Numbered from the stretch's first letter, positions 33,532 through 42,234 are shown. The stretch: DNA of 55,987 nt from an uncultured Verrucomicrobiota bacterium (GCA_903845125.1 CAIMWS010000274.1:1-55987), one strand, 5' to 3'. The notes: a model not told the origin generated them from the sequence alone. Numbers and translations: made by a program.

Positions 33532-33553
33532 GCACGCCGGTTAAACCAGCGTG
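33532..33553 (-). terminator. Possible hairpin after the HU gene
   Basis: GCACGC and GCGTGC pair with inner GG/CC and one mismatch around TTAAA, 25 bases downstream of the HU stop on the minus strand. There is no U-run, so it may be a processing or stability hairpin rather than a true terminator. Confidence 0.35.
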
Positions 33554-33577
33554 CCCCGAATCTGGTAAAAAGGCCGT

Positions 33578-33853
33578 TTACTTCAAAATCGCATCCTTGG
33601 CGGCTTTGGCGATGCGGAACTTCAAGGCCCGTTTGGCGGGAACTTGCAATGTTTCGCCGGTTTTGGGATTGCGGGCAGTCCGGGCAGCGCGATTAACCAC
33701 CAGCAATTTGCCGATGCCAGGAACGATAAATTCATCTTGGGCATGCTCATACGCCAATTGCGCCAGGCATTCGAGCATCTGTTCCACCACTGTTTTGGTG
33801 ACACCCGTTTTAGCTGCAATTTCGTCTGCGATTTGTGTTTTCGTAAATGACAT
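33578..33853 (-). CDS. HU/IHF-family DNA-binding protein
   Basis: The 91-residue product matches the full length of the HU family. The N-terminal helices read FTKTQIADEIAAKTGVTKTVVEQMLECLAQLAY. The beta-arm is short and reads RAARTARNPKTGETLQVPAKRALKFRIAKAAKDAIL, with the R-N-P-x-T-G segment and the Pro that intercalates into DNA. The start ATG at 33853 has GGAG 5 bases upstream. It compacts and bends chromosomal DNA. A 7-bp inverted repeat lies 27 bases upstream of the start. Compared with E. coli HU the saddle segment (EFIVPGIGKLLVV) is more acidic at its start and less basic overall. It is flanked by an RsiV-like lipoprotein and a winged-helix protein on the same strand. Confidence 0.93.
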   Translation of the reverse strand: MSFTKTQIADEIAAKTGVTKTVVEQMLECLAQLAYEHAQDEFIVPGIGKLLVVNRAARTARNPKTGETLQVPAKRALKFRIAKAAKDAILK

Positions 33854-33866
33854 ACAATCTCCAATG

Positions 33867-33900
33867 TTAATAAACTGTTCGCGGGTTCAATTCAACCCGC
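33867..33900 (-). promoter_or_regulatory. Inverted repeat and candidate promoter of the HU gene
   Basis: GCGGGTT and AACCCGC (33881-33900) form a 7-bp inverted repeat with a 6-base centre. On the minus strand it overlaps TTGAAT (33890-33895), which is followed after 17 bases by TATTAA (33867-33872), a plausible -35/-10 pair. The repeat could be an operator. The implied leader would be very short, so the promoter assignment is tentative. Confidence 0.35.
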
Positions 33901-34010
33901 AGTCAATATTGAGACGCCAAAGCAGCCCGCGCAACGGGAAAATTTCAGGCCCTGAAGGCCTCATCTGCGGCAACGACGCCTCAATACACCAGTCGCCTGG
34001 CCAGTTCAGA

Positions 34011-34403
34011 TTATTCGATCCAAGCGTAAGTCCCCGGGGCTATGCGCTTGATTTGCTTGATTTTCTTGCCAGTAGAGTGAAGCCACACATTGAGGCGGTT
34101 GGGGGTGCTATTAATCCTTTGGCAGATTTCCTTGCGCGAGAGACCTTGGGGACTCACTTTTTTCAGGAGAGTTATGATCGCTTCCTTGACCTGTCCGGAA
34201 CGCCCGGGCTTGGGAACACCCATCACGACCGGATTGCGCTTCACATCCAGTCCCAACTTGGCCCCTATTTTCCCAACTTTGCTGCCCAAGAGAGCACTCA
34301 GTTGGCTATCCACTTCCGCCATTTTGGCTTGGAGGGATTCTCTTTGCTGCATTAAGGCAACTGCTTTTTTCAGATCGTGGCTGGTTAATTCAGTAAGGTT
34401 CAT
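34011..34403 (-). CDS. Small coiled-coil plus winged-helix DNA-binding-like protein
   Basis: The 130-residue product has an N-terminal coiled coil (DLKKAVALMQQRESLQAKMAEVDSQL, about 9-40), a basic linker (GLDVKRNPVV, KPGRSGQVK) and a C-terminal winged helix-turn-helix (AIITLLKKVSPQGLSRKEICQRI, then NRLNVWLHSTGKKIKQIKR and GTYAWIE). Small proteins of this plan, with the W-x-x-x-TGKK and YAW endings, are numerous in Verrucomicrobiota; I recall the pattern but not a function. The ATG is at 34403. No Shine-Dalgarno is visible, and a promoter-like pair lies so close that the mRNA may be nearly leaderless. A nucleoid or transcription regulator role is inference, helped by the neighbouring HU gene. 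Confidence 0.8.
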   Translation of the reverse strand: MNLTELTSHDLKKAVALMQQRESLQAKMAEVDSQLSALLGSKVGKIGAKLGLDVKRNPVVMGVPKPGRSGQVKEAIITLLKKVSPQGLSRKEICQRINSTPNRLNVWLHSTGKKIKQIKRIAPGTYAWIE

Positions 34404-34412
34404 AGTAGCTAT

Positions 34413-34441
34413 AGATAACTGTATCTTTCAGGAAACGTCAA
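34413..34441 (-). promoter_or_regulatory. Candidate promoter of the winged-helix gene
   Basis: On the minus strand TTGACG (34436-34441) is followed after 17 bases by TTATCT (34413-34418), a fair sigma-70-type pair. The expected start site is only a few bases from the ATG at 34403, consistent with the absent ribosome-binding site. Confidence 0.35.
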
Positions 34442-34569
34442 ATACATAATGCAATTTAAATTACTTTATTACCTTGGCATAAGCCAGACGGATGGCTAAA
34501 TCATGAAACACCGCCCAACTGCCAGCTCCACACCGCCAGTCCAGGTTACGCAAATTCCTAGCTCCATCA

Positions 34570-35433
34570 TCACAAGTCAGCAAGTATCTTTTTCATCCCT
34601 GCGAGCGACATTTGAGTACACTCCATCGGGGATTTTTCATCGGGATAGGATTCCTGCTCGATGATCACCCACTCGGTTCCTCCTACATCGCAACAGGCCG
34701 CATACACCGCCGGCCAATCCACGGAATCCTGCCCCAGGATGGCCTTTTTATTCTGATCGCCACGCACCACCGTGGGCTTGAAATGAACCAGTTTGCAGCG
34801 CCCCGGGTATCGCTTCATGAGGTCCACTGGATTCAGTCCGGCGGCCGCGGTCCAGCCGCAATCCTGCTCCAAAACCACATCCTTGGTGGTGCGCTGGGCA
34901 AAAAGATCCCAATAGGTTGTGCCGTTGTCTTTTTTGAATTCCCCCGTGTGATTATGATATCCGCACGCCATTCCCAATGGTTTCAGCGCGGCAGCGGTTT
35001 TATTGAAAGTCTCGGCCAGCGCCTTGCTTTTTTCGGGATGGGTGAAATCCCCGTCACCTGGAACAATGAGTGATTTGCATCCCAGGATCTGGTGAAAATC
35101 AATGGTTTTCTGTAATGCGTCCCCTCTGAAACTGGCTGTTCCAATGTGAGTTCCGGCCACTTTCAATCCAAGCTCATCCAATTTTTTCCGCAGTTCCCTG
35201 GCTTTTCCGTTGTAGGAGTGATAACCCGCAAATTCCACTCCCATGAATCCCATTTTAGCTACCTGCTCCAAAGCACCATCCAAGTCTCTAGTGCAATCGC
35301 CTCTAACTGAATAGAGCTGAACAGCCATGGGTAGTGTTTTGGATAGGGCCGATCGGACATCCAGATTGAAGCCAAATGTCGCAGCAGTCAGAATGGTACC
35401 TTTTATAAATTGACGGCGTTTAAGATAATTCAT
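34570..35433 (-). CDS. Exported sugar phosphate isomerase/epimerase-like TIM-barrel protein
   Basis: The 287-residue product begins MNYLKRRQFIKGTILTAATFGFNL, a twin-arginine-like (RRQFIKG) export signal. The barrel has the xylose-isomerase-like/AP-endonuclease-2 pattern: PMAVQLYSVRGDC, GFMGVEFAGYH, LKVAGTHIG, GMACGYHNHTGEF, VLEQDCGW, CKLVHFKP and WVIIEQESY. His and Glu/Asp residues in these strands are the usual metal ligands. Such exported members are abundant in Verrucomicrobiota and Planctomycetes and are thought to isomerise or epimerise sugars outside the cytoplasm. The substrate is unknown. The ATG is at 35433. It diverges from a glycosidase gene about 320 bases away. Confidence 0.87.
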   Translation of the reverse strand: MNYLKRRQFIKGTILTAATFGFNLDVRSALSKTLPMAVQLYSVRGDCTRDLDGALEQVAKMGFMGVEFAGYHSYNGKARELRKKLDELGLKVAGTHIGTASFRGDALQKTIDFHQILGCKSLIVPGDGDFTHPEKSKALAETFNKTAAALKPLGMACGYHNHTGEFKKDNGTTYWDLFAQRTTKDVVLEQDCGWTAAAGLNPVDLMKRYPGRCKLVHFKPTVVRGDQNKKAILGQDSVDWPAVYAACCDVGGTEWVIIEQESYPDEKSPMECTQMSLAGMKKILADL

Positions 35434-35749
35434 AGGTCATTTATTCGCCACCGGATTCCGTATGGCGTAGAGGGTTGTGGTCAATCTTTCCAGTGGATAA
35501 TACGTCCATGCACCATGTCAACATGTTTCCATGTTGCCGATGCACGCTCGCCCCGGGCGGTCCATTCCGCCCAGGCTGGCAGTATGTTTAATTCCCTGAT
35601 ATTTGGCACTGCGACGCAAGTCATACCATTAACCGCACGGAACTGTCCAGCCACACAAACAGCTCAATGGTTACAATATACGCCTGAGTTCCTAAACAGC
35701 ATTGGGGCGAGGCAGCGGCACGTTGCTAATAAAAGAAAGTTGGTGCAGA
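35434..35749. other. Divergent intergenic region
   Basis: About 316 bases between the leftward isomerase-like gene and the rightward glycosidase gene. It must hold both promoters. I see no tRNA, repeat or convincing promoter consensus. Confidence 0.4.
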
Positions 35750-37318
35750 ATGCGGTCCATGCAACTGGAATTGAAGATTGCATGGCTGGCAGTGTGGGCG
35801 ACCGCTGCCGCTCCGGTTCTCGTGCAAGCCATGCCGGAGGTCGAAATCACGGTCCGTGCCGACGAGGTCGTTCACGTTATGCAGGGGGGCATCGGGGCTT
35901 CGTGGCATGCCATCGAAGCCGAGATCCCCACCCACGTAAAGCATCCCGTCTTTGCCGGCCCGGCACATGGCGGCAGCGCCTGGGGCGGCAATCCCCCCGC
36001 CGATGACACGGCGCGATGGCGGCAGATTGAACGGCACGCCGACTGGTTGGGACTCGACTTTATCCGCGTGGAGGTCGAGACACGCATGTGGCAACCGGAG
36101 CGTGACCGATTCACCTGGAACGGCCCGGAGATGCGCATCCTCCACCGCATTCTGGATTGGTGTGAGCGGCGGAAGGCCGACGTGTTCTTGCAGGTCATGT
36201 GGGGCAATGTGGATTGGAACGCTCACCCCGAGTTTCGCGGCGACCCCGTGACGCGGGTCCATAGCGGGCCGCAGGATATGCGGGCGTTTGGGGATAGCGT
36301 GGCAGCGCTCGTGAAGAACCTGACCCAAACCAAGCGCTACACGTGCATCCGCTGGGTGTGCATCAATAATGAGCCGGGGGCCGAGTGGTCTTGGTGGCAG
36401 GCACCTCCCAACACGCCCATGTCGCTGCGTGATGGGTTGGCCGCAGTGCGCCGGGCCCTCGATCGCGATGGTCTCCGAATTCCCTTGTGCGGGCCGGATT
36501 GGACGGACCTGCCGGAGCTGAAGCCGGAAAAGATTGACTTCGACGAGTTCATAGGCGCCTACGATTTGCACTCGTATTACGCGCGTTTCGATTGGGCGAC
36601 GACGGAGGGCTATCCGCTCGCCGCCGCCGAGAAAAGGTTGGCCGGCTGGCGTTCCTGGGCCGCAGCCCGGGGCAAGCCCCTGTTCCTCTCCGAACTCGGC
36701 ACCATGGTCTATGGCTGGCGCACCAACAACGGGGGCCCGGCCCGGTTTGAATCTGCACTCAAAGACACCGAACTCCTGGTGCGTGGGCTGAACGCGGGCC
36801 TGGATGGTTTTAACCGCTGGAGTTTCGTGAACCGAGGCGATCTCGACGGGCAGTGGCAGATGATTTCGACCTGGGATCAGACGAACAAAACAATGCTCCA
36901 GACCATCAGGCCGTTTCCCAACAGTTACTTCGTTTATGGGCTTATTTCACGGCTCACCGCCAAACATTCCAGCGTGTTGGCCTGCGACACACGCGGTGGG
37001 CAGGTGGATGGCACAAATCGCGTCTTCGCCGCGGCACTGCGCAGCCCCAAGCACCATTTGACTTGGATGATCGTGAACGATGCACCCCAGGCGTGGCCGG
37101 CCAGGCTGGAAGTGAGCGGAGCTTCAGGGAACGCGCTCCAGAAATACCAAGTCACCGTCGAGCAGCGTGATCAGAGCAACCTGCAAATCAAGCCACTGAA
37201 CCAGGTAAGGTTGACCCAGGGAGCGGCGAACGTGGCCGATGTCCTGCCCCCCTTGAGCCTGACGGTTTACTCCACTTACGACCTGAGCCACGCCGACCGC
37301 GGGGTGATCGCGGAGTAA
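35750..37318 (+). CDS. Secreted clan-A glycoside hydrolase (GH39/GH5-like)
   Basis: The 522-residue product has a signal peptide (LKIAWLAVWATAAAPVLVQA). A TIM barrel follows: GGIGASWHAIE, DFIRVEVETRMWQP, VFLQVMWGN, then CINNEPGAEW with E208 as the likely acid/base (the N-E-P motif of clan GH-A), GAYDLHSYYARFDW, and PLFLSELGTMVYGW with E315 as the likely nucleophile. A short beta-sandwich ends it. The two Glu residues on strands 4 and 7 fit clan GH-A. The exact family (GH39, GH30 or GH5) is not certain. I chose the ATG at 35750; an ATG at 35759 is equally possible, and the frame is open from 35702. It probably cleaves a plant or algal glycan in the periplasm or outside. Confidence 0.82.
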   Translation: MRSMQLELKIAWLAVWATAAAPVLVQAMPEVEITVRADEVVHVMQGGIGASWHAIEAEIPTHVKHPVFAGPAHGGSAWGGNPPADDTARWRQIERHADWLGLDFIRVEVETRMWQPERDRFTWNGPEMRILHRILDWCERRKADVFLQVMWGNVDWNAHPEFRGDPVTRVHSGPQDMRAFGDSVAALVKNLTQTKRYTCIRWVCINNEPGAEWSWWQAPPNTPMSLRDGLAAVRRALDRDGLRIPLCGPDWTDLPELKPEKIDFDEFIGAYDLHSYYARFDWATTEGYPLAAAEKRLAGWRSWAAARGKPLFLSELGTMVYGWRTNNGGPARFESALKDTELLVRGLNAGLDGFNRWSFVNRGDLDGQWQMISTWDQTNKTMLQTIRPFPNSYFVYGLISRLTAKHSSVLACDTRGGQVDGTNRVFAAALRSPKHHLTWMIVNDAPQAWPARLEVSGASGNALQKYQVTVEQRDQSNLQIKPLNQVRLTQGAANVADVLPPLSLTVYSTYDLSHADRGVIAE

Positions 37319-37955
37319 GGCGCCAGACCTGCCTCGACACAGGTCGGATGCGTGCGGCGGTGGAGCGGGCCCGGCGGGTGTGCGAGGGTCAGGCTGGTGG
37401 CGCTCTTTGGGTGTTTCCGTATGGCTACCGCCGCCTAGGCCGGAAGCCGCGAAGGTGTTATATTTAATGGATGTCAGGATTCATTGGCCCCCCGGCAGGA
37501 TTTGCTGCCGGATTTCCAGCTAACGGCCTTTAAGTTCGGCCAGGATCAGCACGCTTTGAGCCTGGCGCAACGCCCCCTCTCAGCCTTTAAAAAGGTGAAA
37601 ACCAAAACTCTGAGTGCTGTTTATCAACGACTTACATTAATAATGTGCAAAACACTTGCTCCAGATAACGTTAACTTTAAGCGCACGCGAAAACTGGGCC
37701 AAGGATCTGAACGCCAAACCTCCAGGCAAGCCGGCCGGCCCGCGGTTTAAGAAATGGCACCTTGATCTTGAACTCCATATTGTGCAATGGTAGTCCATTA
37801 GTAACGACACCAACAAATGAAACATTTCGCGCGGGAACAAGCCATCCTCGCATGAGTGGAGAACAGCCCGGGTGACATCGGGCTACGAAGGCGGGTGGTT
37901 TGCGTAGTTTCGGAAGCGACTGGCGAAGGGCAACTGAAATAAAAAGGTCAAGATT
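37319..37955. other. Intergenic region of about 640 bases upstream of the catabolic operon
   Basis: No gene is supported. It contains two short perfect hairpins: CCGGCAG/CTGCCGG at 37492-37511 and AGCCCG/CGGGCT at 37865-37884. A weaker one, GACCTG/CAGGTC, lies just after the glycosidase stop. The middle (37570-37690) is more AT-rich than the flanks and may hold the operon promoter. Confidence 0.45.
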
Positions 37956-38675
37956 ATGGTCAATCTGGCGAAATTCGATCGGCGCAGCATCGGGAAATTG
38001 TTCGACTACTCGGTGCTGCCGAAACAATCGACTGAAAAGGAGGTTCGCGACGGCTGCCGGGAGGCAATCGCTTACAACTGCGCGGCGTTTTATTCGGCCT
38101 CGCCGTATTGGACGCCGGTGGTGAAAGAGGAGTTACGGGGGACGAATGTGCTCGTGGCGGCCGGCATCGGTTTTCCGTTCGGCACCGCGCCGTCGGTGGT
38201 GAAGGCGCTGGAGACGGAGCGTGCAGTGGCCGAGGGATGCCAGAGCGTGGACCTGGTGATCAATGCCGGCGCGCTCCGGAGCGGGCAGGTCGCCGCGGTG
38301 CGCCAGGAGATCCAGGATTTCGTGAAGGCCGCGGCCGGGGCGCTGACCAAGGTGATTCTGGAGGTCTGCTACCTGAGCAACGAGGAGATCGTCACAGCCT
38401 GCCGGCTCATTCAGGAGGCGGGTGCAGCTTACGCCAAGACTTCGACGGGGCAGTTCGAGGGGCCGAACATGTCGCAGGTGCTGCTGATGCGCGAGACGCT
38501 GAAAGGCTCCGGCGTGAAGCTGAAGGTCGCGGGGGTGAAGTTCCCGCGCCCGCAGAACGCGTATGCGTTCATCCTCGCGGGCGCCGATTTAATCGGGACG
38601 CGCGCGGCACCGGAGATCATTGACGCGCTGGAGGAGATGCGCACGGTGGGGCTTGTGCCGCCGTATCAACCGTAG
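37956..38675 (+). CDS. DeoC-type deoxyribose-phosphate aldolase family protein
   Basis: The 239-residue product is a class I aldolase. The Schiff-base Lys is K161 in AYAKTSTGQF, matching K167 of E. coli DeoC. A second catalytic Lys (K190) lies in LKVAGVKFPRPQN, and the Asp of VDLVINAGAL (D99) fills the proton-relay place. DeoC cleaves 2-deoxyribose-5-phosphate to glyceraldehyde-3-phosphate and acetaldehyde. The segment after K190 differs from the common VKASGGIRT, so the substrate may differ. The start ATG at 37956 has AAGG upstream. It is the first gene of a tight plus-strand operon and lies 12 bases before the kinase gene. No nucleoside phosphorylase or phosphopentomutase is present, which argues against ordinary deoxynucleoside catabolism. 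Confidence 0.88.
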   Translation: MVNLAKFDRRSIGKLFDYSVLPKQSTEKEVRDGCREAIAYNCAAFYSASPYWTPVVKEELRGTNVLVAAGIGFPFGTAPSVVKALETERAVAEGCQSVDLVINAGALRSGQVAAVRQEIQDFVKAAAGALTKVILEVCYLSNEEIVTACRLIQEAGAAYAKTSTGQFEGPNMSQVLLMRETLKGSGVKLKVAGVKFPRPQNAYAFILAGADLIGTRAAPEIIDALEEMRTVGLVPPYQP

Positions 38676-38687
38676 CGGAGGCGAGGT

Positions 38688-40214
38688 ATGGCGGCTTACT
38701 TGATGGCGATCGATATCGGCACGACGGGCGCCAACGGAATGCTGTTCGACACGAACGGCAAGGCCCTGGGCAGCGCGTATCGCGAGTATCCTTCGATCTA
38801 TCCGGCGGAGCACCAGGTGGAGCAGGAGGCGGCGCTCCTGGTCGATAGCGCATTCGAGGTTTGCCGTGAAGCGCTGGCGCAATCGAAAGTGCCGCCGGGG
38901 GAGGTGCTGGCGGTAAGCGTGTCGTCGCAACGGGCGACGTTCGGTTTGATGGGCGACGACGGCGGCGTGATCGGCGGACGGTTTTACGGCTGGCAGGATA
39001 ATCGCGCGCTGTCGGTCATTCCGGAGATCGCGGCGAAGATCGCACCGGAGGAGTTATATCAACTCACGGGGATGCCGCTGACGCCAACCTATTCACTGGA
39101 GAAGCTGGTGTGGTTGAAAAAGCATGCGCCGGGCCGCTACGCGCAGGCCCACAAGGTGGTGTTTCCGGCCGATTACGCGCTCTACCAGTTCGGGGCGGAA
39201 CGGACTTTCACGGAGGCGACCTGCGCTTGTTGCAGCGGGCTGATGGATGTCCGCAGGCTCGAGTGGTCGGAGCGCGTGCTGAACGCGCTGGAACTGGACC
39301 GGGACAAATTTCTGCCGCTGGTCAAGCCGGGGACCGTGGTGGGAAAAGTCAGCCGGGACGTTTCGCGCCGGAGCGGCCTCGCGGAAGGGACGTTGTTGGT
39401 TTGCAGCACGGGCGACCAGCAGGCCGCCGCGATCGGCGCGGGCGTGATCGCCGAGGGGCGCGCTTCACTGACGCTGGGCACGGCCGGGTTACTTGTGGCG
39501 GGGACGAGCCAGTTGGAGTTGTCCAAAAGTCCGGGCTTGATGGCGGCCTCGTCCGGGCGGGTGGGACTCTACGAACTCGAGGGCATCCAGTTGGGAGCGG
39601 CGAGTTGCTACCGCTGGGTTCGCGACCTGTTCTTCGACGCGGACGTGACCGGAACCGCGAAATCCGACTGGCCGGAGAATCCTTATCTGCGCATGGAGCG
39701 CCTGCTCAACACGTCGCGTCCCGGGTCCAACGGCATCGTGTTCCTGCCCTACTTGTCGGGCGCCGGCTATCCGGCCTGGGATCCGCTGGCGAGCGGGATG
39801 TTTGCGGGACTGCGGTTCACGCACACGCCCGCGGACATGATGCGCGCGGTGGTCGAAGGGGTGGTGCTGGAAAGTTTCGACATGTATCAGCACATGAAGA
39901 CCGCGGGCGTGAAGCTTACCTCGCTCGCGGTGACCGGCGGCGCGACGGAATCGGCCGTGTGGAAGCAGACGATCGCCGACGTGTTCGGCCTGGAGATCCG
40001 GCCGCTCCAGGTGCCCAACGCGACGTTGATCGGGAGTGCCATTTTCGCGGGGATGGGCGCAGGTGTTTTCAAGGACGTGGAGGAGGGCGTGGCCAGGACC
40101 GTGCGCTTCGCCGAATCCGTGCATCCCGAACCGGCCCACGCGGAAGTGTTCCGGCAACGCTACGAGACCTATCAACAGTTGGGATCAAAACAAACCGGCG
40201 CGAAAGGGACTTAA
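38688..40214 (+). CDS. FGGY-family carbohydrate kinase, xylulokinase-like
   Basis: The 508-residue product has the two actin-like domains of FGGY kinases. The N-terminal phosphate loop is MAIDIGTTGANGMLFD. SVSSQR (77-82) and GWQDNR (101-106) line the sugar site, D243 in STGDQQAAAIG is the catalytic base, and SLTLGTAGLLV and VTGGATES complete the ATP site. Length and motifs are closest to XylB-type enzymes, but FGGY specificity (xylulose, ribulose, rhamnulose, fuculose, erythritol) cannot be read from the sequence. The ATG at 38688 has GGAGG 7 bases upstream. It sits between the DeoC-type aldolase and the polyol dehydrogenase, so it probably phosphorylates the ketose made by the dehydrogenase. 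Confidence 0.92.
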   Translation: MAAYLMAIDIGTTGANGMLFDTNGKALGSAYREYPSIYPAEHQVEQEAALLVDSAFEVCREALAQSKVPPGEVLAVSVSSQRATFGLMGDDGGVIGGRFYGWQDNRALSVIPEIAAKIAPEELYQLTGMPLTPTYSLEKLVWLKKHAPGRYAQAHKVVFPADYALYQFGAERTFTEATCACCSGLMDVRRLEWSERVLNALELDRDKFLPLVKPGTVVGKVSRDVSRRSGLAEGTLLVCSTGDQQAAAIGAGVIAEGRASLTLGTAGLLVAGTSQLELSKSPGLMAASSGRVGLYELEGIQLGAASCYRWVRDLFFDADVTGTAKSDWPENPYLRMERLLNTSRPGSNGIVFLPYLSGAGYPAWDPLASGMFAGLRFTHTPADMMRAVVEGVVLESFDMYQHMKTAGVKLTSLAVTGGATESAVWKQTIADVFGLEIRPLQVPNATLIGSAIFAGMGAGVFKDVEEGVARTVRFAESVHPEPAHAEVFRQRYETYQQLGSKQTGAKGT

Positions 40215-40233
40215 AGCCGGAAAGGAGAATGAA

Positions 40234-41361
40234 ATGTCAACCATGTTAAATGCGATCAGTTTTCCGGGAAGATATTGTCAGGGCAAAGGGCTGCTCCGGC
40301 AGATTGGCAAATGGGTGGCGGTTTGCGGCAAAAAACCGGTGGTGCTGTGGGAGCCGTTTTTGAAGGACGCGCTCGGCGCCATGGTGTCCGGCTCGTTCCA
40401 GGAGCATGGGCTCACCTTCCACGATGTGCTGTTCAAAGGGGAAACGACGCGCGCGGCGGCGCAGGCGCTCGTGGCGGCCATCAAGGACGGGGGTTGTGAC
40501 GTGGTAGTCGGCCTGGGTGGCGGCAAGGCCATTGACACGGCGAAGGCCGCGGCGGCGCTTTCCGGCGCCCGCTGCGTGATCGTGCCAACCATCGCGTCGA
40601 ATGACGCCCCCACCAGCGCCTGCACGGTTTGGTATAACGACGCGGGAGATTACGAGGGGTTCAACATGTGGCGGTTCAATCCGGACCTGATCCTCGTGGA
40701 CACCGAGGTGATCGCCCGGGCGCCGGTGCGTTTTTTGGTGGCCGGGATGGGCGACGCCCTCGCCACCTGGCCGGAGGCGAGCGCGGCCTACAGCAGCCGC
40801 GCGGTGTCCACGGCCGGCGGCACCCAGACGCTGACGGCGATGGCGATGGCCCGGCTCTGTTTCGACACGATCCTGCGGCACGGCCTGGAGGCGAGAGAGG
40901 CGGTGGCTCGCGGCGTGGTGACGCCCGCGGTCGAAAAGGTCGTGGAGGCCAACATCCTCTTGTCGGGCGTGGGCTGGGAAAGCGGCGGTTTGGCGACCGC
41001 ACATGCGATTGCCAACTCCCTTCCCGCCATCCACGAAACACATGGGTTGTTGCACGGCGAGAAAGTGGCCTTTGGCCTGATGACGCAACTTTGCCTGGAA
41101 CAGGACTGGCCGGTGGAAGAAATCTATCGGATCGTGGACTTCCTGAACGCGGTCGGCTTGCCAACCACGTTCGCGGCCATGAAGATGCAGGACGTTTCCA
41201 AAGAGCGCCTGCTGGAGTTTGCGCGCAGCGTTTCTGGCGAAGGCTCCTTTGTCCACAACCACGCCTTCCCGGTCGCCCCGGAAAACATAGTGGACGCGAT
41301 GGTGGCGGCGGATTCGCTCGGCCAGCGCCGAATGAACAAACCGGCCGGCAGCCCCGCCTGA
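40234..41361 (+). CDS. Iron/zinc-dependent GldA-type polyol dehydrogenase
   Basis: The start is the ATG at 40234, with GGAG 7 bases upstream; the frame is open far upstream into the kinase gene but that part is a shadow. The 375-residue product has the NAD-binding GGGKAIDTAK and PTIASNDAPTSACTVWY of glycerol dehydrogenases. Its metal ligands are D174 (GMGDALATWPEA), H257 (LATAHAIAN) and H274 (LLHGEKVAFG). GldA oxidises glycerol to dihydroxyacetone and also acts on other vicinal diols. In this operon it may oxidise a polyol, or reduce an aldehyde made by one of the aldolases. It follows the kinase by 19 bases. Confidence 0.92.
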   Translation: MSTMLNAISFPGRYCQGKGLLRQIGKWVAVCGKKPVVLWEPFLKDALGAMVSGSFQEHGLTFHDVLFKGETTRAAAQALVAAIKDGGCDVVVGLGGGKAIDTAKAAAALSGARCVIVPTIASNDAPTSACTVWYNDAGDYEGFNMWRFNPDLILVDTEVIARAPVRFLVAGMGDALATWPEASAAYSSRAVSTAGGTQTLTAMAMARLCFDTILRHGLEAREAVARGVVTPAVEKVVEANILLSGVGWESGGLATAHAIANSLPAIHETHGLLHGEKVAFGLMTQLCLEQDWPVEEIYRIVDFLNAVGLPTTFAAMKMQDVSKERLLEFARSVSGEGSFVHNHAFPVAPENIVDAMVAADSLGQRRMNKPAGSPA

Positions 41362-41388
41362 TCCGTTGTTGAAGAAGATCGAGTGCCC

Positions 41389-42234
41389 ATGAAATCAGGA
41401 TTGAATGAGATGCTAGTCGCGGCACGGAAGGGTCGGTATGGCGTGGCGGCGTTCAACGTGCTCAACCACTTCACCCTGGCGGCCGTGCTGGAAGCAGCCG
41501 AGAAGGAGAAAAGCCCCGTGATCATCCAGACCTCCGTCGCCACCGTGAAGGCGCTCGGCGTTCAGGCGCTCGCGAGGATGGCGCGCGGGATGCTGGACGC
41601 GGCCGGCGTACCGGTGGCTTTGCACCTGGATCACTGCCAGGACGTGGAGTTGTGCCGGCGCGCCTGCGATCTGGGATGGGACTCGGTGATGTTCGACAGC
41701 TCGCACCTGCCCTTCGAGGAGAACATCCGGGTTACGCAACAGGTCCGCAACTACGCCCGCACCAAAGGCGTGGATGTCGAGGGCGAGGTTGGCATCATCG
41801 CCGGTGTGGAGGACGACATCGCCCACGCGCAAACCTCGCTGGCGGGATACGACGACACCATGCGTTACATCCGGGAGACGGGCGTGGACGCCATCGCGCC
41901 GGCGATTGGCACCGCGCACGGCGTCTATCGCGGCGTGCCTGTGATCAACTTCGACCTCGTAGGCCGACTGGCGGGCGCGACGGCGTGCCCGGTCGTGGTG
42001 CATGGGGGCACGGGGCTCGAAGACGCCGTGTTCCGCAAACTGATTGAACTCGGCGCTGCAAAGATCAACATCTCGACTGCGTTGAAACAGACCTACGTGG
42101 ACGCGATGCGCCGGTTTTTGGCAGAGAACACCGGAACCGTGAATCCCCTGAAGCTCGACCGCTTCATCATGGATCAAGTCGCCGGGCTGGTCGTGCCGTT
42201 CCTGCGGTTGTTCGGCTCCAGCGGAAAGGCATGA
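41389..42234 (+). CDS. Class II fructose/tagatose-bisphosphate-type aldolase
   Basis: The 281-residue product has all class II aldolase residues. D81 (in HLDH) is the catalytic acid and H82, H177 (GTAHG) and H205 (VVHGGTG) are the zinc ligands. E131/E133 lie in VEGEVG, and NIST (227-230) binds the phosphate. Such enzymes split a ketose phosphate into DHAP (dihydroxyacetone phosphate) and an aldehyde. The sequence resembles GatY/KbaY/IolJ relatives more than housekeeping Fba. I chose the ATG at 41389 over the GTG at 41383. It follows the dehydrogenase by 27 bases. Having two different aldolase folds in one operon is unusual and suggests either two cleavage steps or that the DeoC-like enzyme does another reaction. 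Confidence 0.9.
   Translation: MKSGLNEMLVAARKGRYGVAAFNVLNHFTLAAVLEAAEKEKSPVIIQTSVATVKALGVQALARMARGMLDAAGVPVALHLDHCQDVELCRRACDLGWDSVMFDSSHLPFEENIRVTQQVRNYARTKGVDVEGEVGIIAGVEDDIAHAQTSLAGYDDTMRYIRETGVDAIAPAIGTAHGVYRGVPVINFDLVGRLAGATACPVVVHGGTGLEDAVFRKLIELGAAKINISTALKQTYVDAMRRFLAENTGTVNPLKLDRFIMDQVAGLVVPFLRLFGSSGKA

Noticed and set aside
37956..40214. The DeoC-like and FGGY pair as an AI-2 (LsrF/LsrK) module
   Set aside because: The aldolase has the DeoC KTSTG site and length, LsrF is a longer and different thiolase, and no lsr transporter, LsrB or LsrG is present.
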